Assembly: GCA_003516955.1 (NCBI GenBank)
Contig: DPBN01000324.1
Location: 7,796 to 17,468, forward strand
Source of the DNA: Armatimonadota bacterium
GTDB taxonomy: Bacteria; Armatimonadota; Fimbriimonadia; Fimbriimonadales; Fimbriimonadaceae
DNA: 9,673 bases
Direction of reading: 5' to 3'
Shown: piece by piece, positions 7,680-9,673 of the stretch
Layout of the letters: each line of letters starts with the position of its first letter
How positions within the stretch are numbered: the stretch's first letter is position 1
Made by a program: the position numbers and the translations under genes
Notes under the pieces: generated by a model
What the model was told of the DNA's origin: nothing
Databases searched by the model: none
What the model saw: only the letters and a program-made list of their open reading frames with translations

Positions 7680-7685
7680 AGTTTA
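7680..7685 (-). promoter_or_regulatory. Candidate -10 box of the nifJ operon
   Basis: Minus-strand TAAACT (7685-7680) fits TAnnnT and lies in the only AT-richer patch of the nifJ-ilvA intergenic region. No convincing -35 is found: TTGGAC at 7704-7699 gives only a 13-bp spacer. It would place transcription start near 7673, giving nifJ a leader of about 190 nt. Low confidence. Confidence 0.25.
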
Positions 7686-7723
7686 CACAAACCACTAGGT
7701 CCAAATACCCCCCTTGGCGCCTT

Positions 7724-7753
7724 TTGAACGGACGACGGCAATTCTGGTAGGGT
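7724..7753 (+). promoter_or_regulatory. ilvA promoter, leaderless arrangement
   Basis: TTGAAC (7724-7729, -35) and TAGGGT (7748-7753, -10) are separated by 18 bp. The -10 ends exactly 7 nt before the ilvA ATG at 7761, so transcription would begin at or next to the A of the start codon. No Shine-Dalgarno precedes the ATG, which agrees with a leaderless mRNA. With no leader, attenuation or a T-box upstream of ilvA is excluded for this promoter. Confidence 0.6.
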
Positions 7754-7760
7754 CCGAGCA

Positions 7761-9266
7761 ATGCTGCAGAGCTATCTCCGGAAGATTCTGCTCGCGCGCG
7801 TGTACGACGTCGCCGCGGAGACTCCCTGCGAGCTGGCGCCCGTCCTGAGCCGGCGGCTGGGCTGCGAGGTCTGGCTGAAGCGGGAGGACCAGCAGAGCGT
7901 GTTCTCGTTCAAGCTCCGGGGGGCGTACAACAAGATGGCCGGCCTCTCGAAGGAGGAGCTCGCTCGCGGCGTGGTGGCGGCCTCGGCGGGGAACCACGCG
8001 CAGGGCGTGGCGCTGGCGGGCCGCAGGCTGGGCGTCTCCGCCACGATCGTGATGCCGGCGACCACGCCTCGGATCAAGGTGGACGCCGTCCGGCGGCACG
8101 GGGCGGAGGTGGTGTTGTTCGGCGACAACTACGACGCCGCCTACGAGAAGGCGCGCGAGCTGGCCGCCTCGGCGGGGATGACGTTCGTGCACCCCTACGA
8201 CGACCCCGACGTGATCGCGGGCCAGGGCACGATCGGCCTGGAGATGGTTCGGCAGATCCCGCAGCCCGTGGACGCCGTGTTCGTCCCCGTGGGCGGTGGC
8301 GGCCTGATCGCCGGCGTGGGCGTGTGCTACAAGGCGCTCCATCCGGCGACGAGGGTGGTCGGCGTGGAGCCGGAGGACGCCGACGCGATGGCGCGGAGCC
8401 TGCGGGCGGGCCGGCGGGTGCGCCTGGAGAGGGTCGGGCGGTTCGCGGACGGCGTCGCCGTGCGGCAGGTGGGCGAGGAGACGTTCCGCATCGCGCGCAA
8501 GGTGGTGGACGAGGTGGTGGTGGTCTCGAACGACGAGATCTGCGCGGCCATCAAGGACCTGTTCGAGGACAGGAGGTGCGTTCTGGAGCCCGCCGGCGCT
8601 TTGGCTTTCGCGGGCTTGAAGCGCTTCGTGCAGCGGAGCGGCAAGCGGGGCGGGCGCTTCGCGGCCATCGCCAGCGGGGCGAACCTGAACTTCGACACGC
8701 TGCGGCACGTCTCCGAGCGGGCGGAGATCGGCGAGCGGCGGGAGACGGTGTTCGCGGCCACCATCCCCGAGCGTCCGGGCAGCTTCCTGGAGTTCTGCGA
8801 GGCGATCGGCCCGCACGAAATCACGGAGTTCAACTACCGGTACAGCCCCGGCCCTGAAGCGCACGTGTTCGTCGGGCTGCGGACCGCCAACCCGACCGAG
8901 GTGGCCGCCCTGTTCGCCCGCCTGCAGGCTCGGGGCTACGGCGTGGTGGACCTCACCGACGACGAGGTGGCCAAGCTGCACGTCCGCCACATGGTCGGCG
9001 GACGAACCAAGGCCCGGCACGAGCGCCTCTTCGCCTTCGTGTTTCCCGAAAGGCCGGGAGCGCTGCTGGGCTTTCTTCGGCGCCTGGAGCAGCCGTGGAA
9101 CATCAGCCTGTTCCATTACCGGAACCACGGCTCCGACTACGGTCGGGTGCTCGCGGGGATCCAGGTGCCGCCGGCCGACCGGGCAAAGCTCAAGGCGTTC
9201 CTGCGGGACTCTGGTCTGGAGTGGACCGAGGTGACCTCCAACCCCGCCTGCCGCCTGTTCCTGTGA
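7761..9266 (+). CDS. ilvA: Threonine ammonia-lyase, biosynthetic
   Basis: A PLP enzyme that deaminates L-threonine to 2-oxobutanoate, the first step of isoleucine synthesis; cytoplasmic, tetrameric in the family. The 501 aa resemble E. coli IlvA along the whole length. The catalytic domain (1 to about 320) carries SFKLRGAY (49-56) with PLP-lysine K51, SAGNHAQG (75-82), AGQGT (153-157), the phosphate-binding glycine loop GGGGL (178-182) and EPAGALA near 275. The C-terminal part (about 328-501) has two ACT-like repeats, each opening with IPERPGSFL- or FPERPGALL-type sequence and containing TEFNYR or ISLFHYR. This layout marks the isoleucine-inhibited, valine-relieved biosynthetic form rather than the short catabolic TdcB. 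The start fits the E. coli alignment and the promoter 7 nt upstream. It is monocistronic in the window, divergent from nifJ and convergent with the PAP2 gene 25 bp away. No other isoleucine gene is nearby. Confidence 0.97.
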   Translation: MLQSYLRKILLARVYDVAAETPCELAPVLSRRLGCEVWLKREDQQSVFSFKLRGAYNKMAGLSKEELARGVVAASAGNHAQGVALAGRRLGVSATIVMPATTPRIKVDAVRRHGAEVVLFGDNYDAAYEKARELAASAGMTFVHPYDDPDVIAGQGTIGLEMVRQIPQPVDAVFVPVGGGGLIAGVGVCYKALHPATRVVGVEPEDADAMARSLRAGRRVRLERVGRFADGVAVRQVGEETFRIARKVVDEVVVVSNDEICAAIKDLFEDRRCVLEPAGALAFAGLKRFVQRSGKRGGRFAAIASGANLNFDTLRHVSERAEIGERRETVFAATIPERPGSFLEFCEAIGPHEITEFNYRYSPGPEAHVFVGLRTANPTEVAALFARLQARGYGVVDLTDDEVAKLHVRHMVGGRTKARHERLFAFVFPERPGALLGFLRRLEQPWNISLFHYRNHGSDYGRVLAGIQVPPADRAKLKAFLRDSGLEWTEVTSNPACRLFL

Positions 9267-9291
9267 TCCCCCCTCAAGGCGGAGAGCGGGC

Positions 9292-9673
9292 TCAGGCGGC
9301 AGGCCCGCGGAGGGAGAGCCGCGATTCGGCGAGCCAGGCGAACGCCGCGCCGACGGCCGATCCCAGCGCGGCGGCGGCCAGAACGTCGCTCGGCCAGTGC
9401 ACCCCGCGGTACACCCGGCTGAGGGCCACGCCGAGCGCCCAGACGATCAGCGGCCACCCCCTGCGGTTGCGAAGCATCAGGGCGGCGCAGACGGCAAGGG
9501 CGAAGCTGGTGACCGTGTGTCCGCTCGGGAAGCTGCCGAACCGAAACGGCTCCTGGGGGAGGGTCCATGCAACCAGGCTCGGCCTCTCGCGGTCGAACAG
9601 ACCCTTGAGAAGGGAGTTCAGGATGCCCGACGCGCCGAACGCCGACGTGTCGCCGGGGATGGTGTTGCGGTTG
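9292..9673 (-). CDS. PAP2-family membrane phosphatase (5' part beyond window)
   Basis: C-terminal 126 residues of a PAP2 phosphatase; the start lies off the right edge. All three signature motifs are visible, numbered within the fragment: Kx6RP (K23, R30, P31), PSGH (49-52) and SRx5Hx3D (S85, R86, H92, D96). In the family the PSGH histidine acts as general acid and H92 is the phosphorylated nucleophile, helped by D96. Hydrophobic stretches at about 53-67, 73-86 and 97-115 are membrane helices. Members remove phosphate from lipid substrates such as undecaprenyl diphosphate, phosphatidylglycerol phosphate or phosphatidate at the membrane; the substrate cannot be told here. The reading frame is open across the whole fragment, so the gene is probably intact. 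It converges on ilvA, whose stop is 25 bp away. Confidence 0.9.
   Translation of the reverse strand, partial: NRNTIPGDTSAFGASGILNSLLKGLFDRERPSLVAWTLPQEPFRFGSFPSGHTVTSFALAVCAALMLRNRRGWPLIVWALGVALSRVYRGVHWPSDVLAAAALGSAVGAAFAWLAESRLSLRGPAA

Noticed and set aside
7680..7692. GTTTACACAAAC-like element resembling a redox-regulator half site
   Set aside because: Only 4-bp arms pair, and it does not match the full Rex (TTGTGA-type) or FNR (TTGAT-type) dyads.
3811..7698. 1295-codon open frame on the plus strand, opposite nifJ
   Set aside because: It is antisense to a complete nifJ whose motifs are all intact. Its translation is a monotonous Val/Leu/Arg/Asp/His mixture with no domain, as expected opposite GC-ending codons.
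3944..7741. 1265-codon open frame on the minus strand in a second frame over nifJ
   Set aside because: Arg/Gly/Pro-rich out-of-frame shadow of nifJ with no recognisable domain.
8503..8527. GTGGTGG-rich run inside ilvA
   Set aside because: It encodes a Val/Asp-rich beta strand in a conserved part of the enzyme; ordinary GC-biased codon use, not a repeat element.
7695..9128. 477-codon open frame antisense to ilvA
   Set aside because: Shadow of a full-length ilvA; composition is His/Arg/Gly/Ala-rich and no motif is visible.
9251..9308. Possible terminator hairpins after ilvA (CCGCCT/AGGCGG at 9251-9282, GCGGGC/GCCCGC at 9286-9308)
   Set aside because: Six-bp stems with long loops, lying partly within the ends of ilvA and the PAP2 gene, and no T-run; not distinguishable from GC-rich background.
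1..9673. Mobile elements, CRISPR arrays, tRNA/rRNA genes, toxin-antitoxin or defence genes
   Set aside because: Looked for on both strands; no transposase, regularly spaced repeats, structural RNA or defence-type domain is visible.

Overview
The window is a strongly GC-rich bacterial chromosome segment carrying central-metabolism genes. It holds no insertion sequence, prophage gene, CRISPR array, tRNA or rRNA that I can see. Gene order is: fruK-like kinase (partial) <- pfkA <- | -> CBS-DUF1385 membrane protein -> <- dihydroorotate-dehydrogenase-like flavoprotein <- nifJ (pyruvate:ferredoxin oxidoreductase) | -> ilvA -> <- PAP2 phosphatase (partial). A homodimeric-type pyruvate:ferredoxin oxidoreductase points to an anaerobe or facultative anaerobe that makes acetyl-CoA with reduced ferredoxin. 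The phylum cannot be fixed from the sequence. The mix of a NifJ-type enzyme, a DUF1385 protein and apparently leaderless transcripts would suit a deep-branching GC-rich lineage (Armatimonadota, Chloroflexota or similar), but that is a guess.

Region 1 (1-1690, minus strand) is a two-gene operon. An ATP-type 6-phosphofructokinase is followed, through a 4-base GTGA stop/start overlap, by a PfkB-family sugar-phosphate kinase of the 1-phosphofructokinase type that runs off the window. Region 2 (1691-2911) has a compact 75-bp divergent promoter region containing a near-perfect 16-bp palindrome. It drives pfkA to the left and, to the right, an unusual fusion of a CBS-domain pair to a DUF1385 (YqhQ-type) membrane domain. 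A GC-rich hairpin separates this gene from the convergent DHOD-like gene.

Region 3 (2912-7760) is the nifJ operon. nifJ encodes a complete 1185-aa enzyme with all the expected iron-sulfur cysteines and thiamine-diphosphate motifs. It overlaps by ATGA with a gene for a DHOD-like flavoprotein that lacks the catalytic Cys/Ser of true dihydroorotate dehydrogenases. The roughly 200 nt upstream of nifJ are rich in inverted repeats and contain a doubtful 63-codon ORF whose stop overlaps the nifJ start. Region 4 (7724-9673) has ilvA, a full-length biosynthetic threonine ammonia-lyase with a well-formed promoter placed so that the mRNA would be leaderless, then a convergent PAP2 phosphatase fragment with all three phosphatase motifs.

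Functionally, pfkA and the PfkB kinase feed glycolysis, NifJ oxidises the resulting pyruvate, and IlvA makes 2-oxobutanoate, which is the isoleucine precursor and also a known alternative substrate of pyruvate:ferredoxin oxidoreductases. I see no defence system or evident new multi-gene machine. The most unusual items are the CBS-DUF1385 fusion, the structured nifJ leader, the nifJ-coupled non-canonical DHOD-like protein and the leaderless-type promoters.
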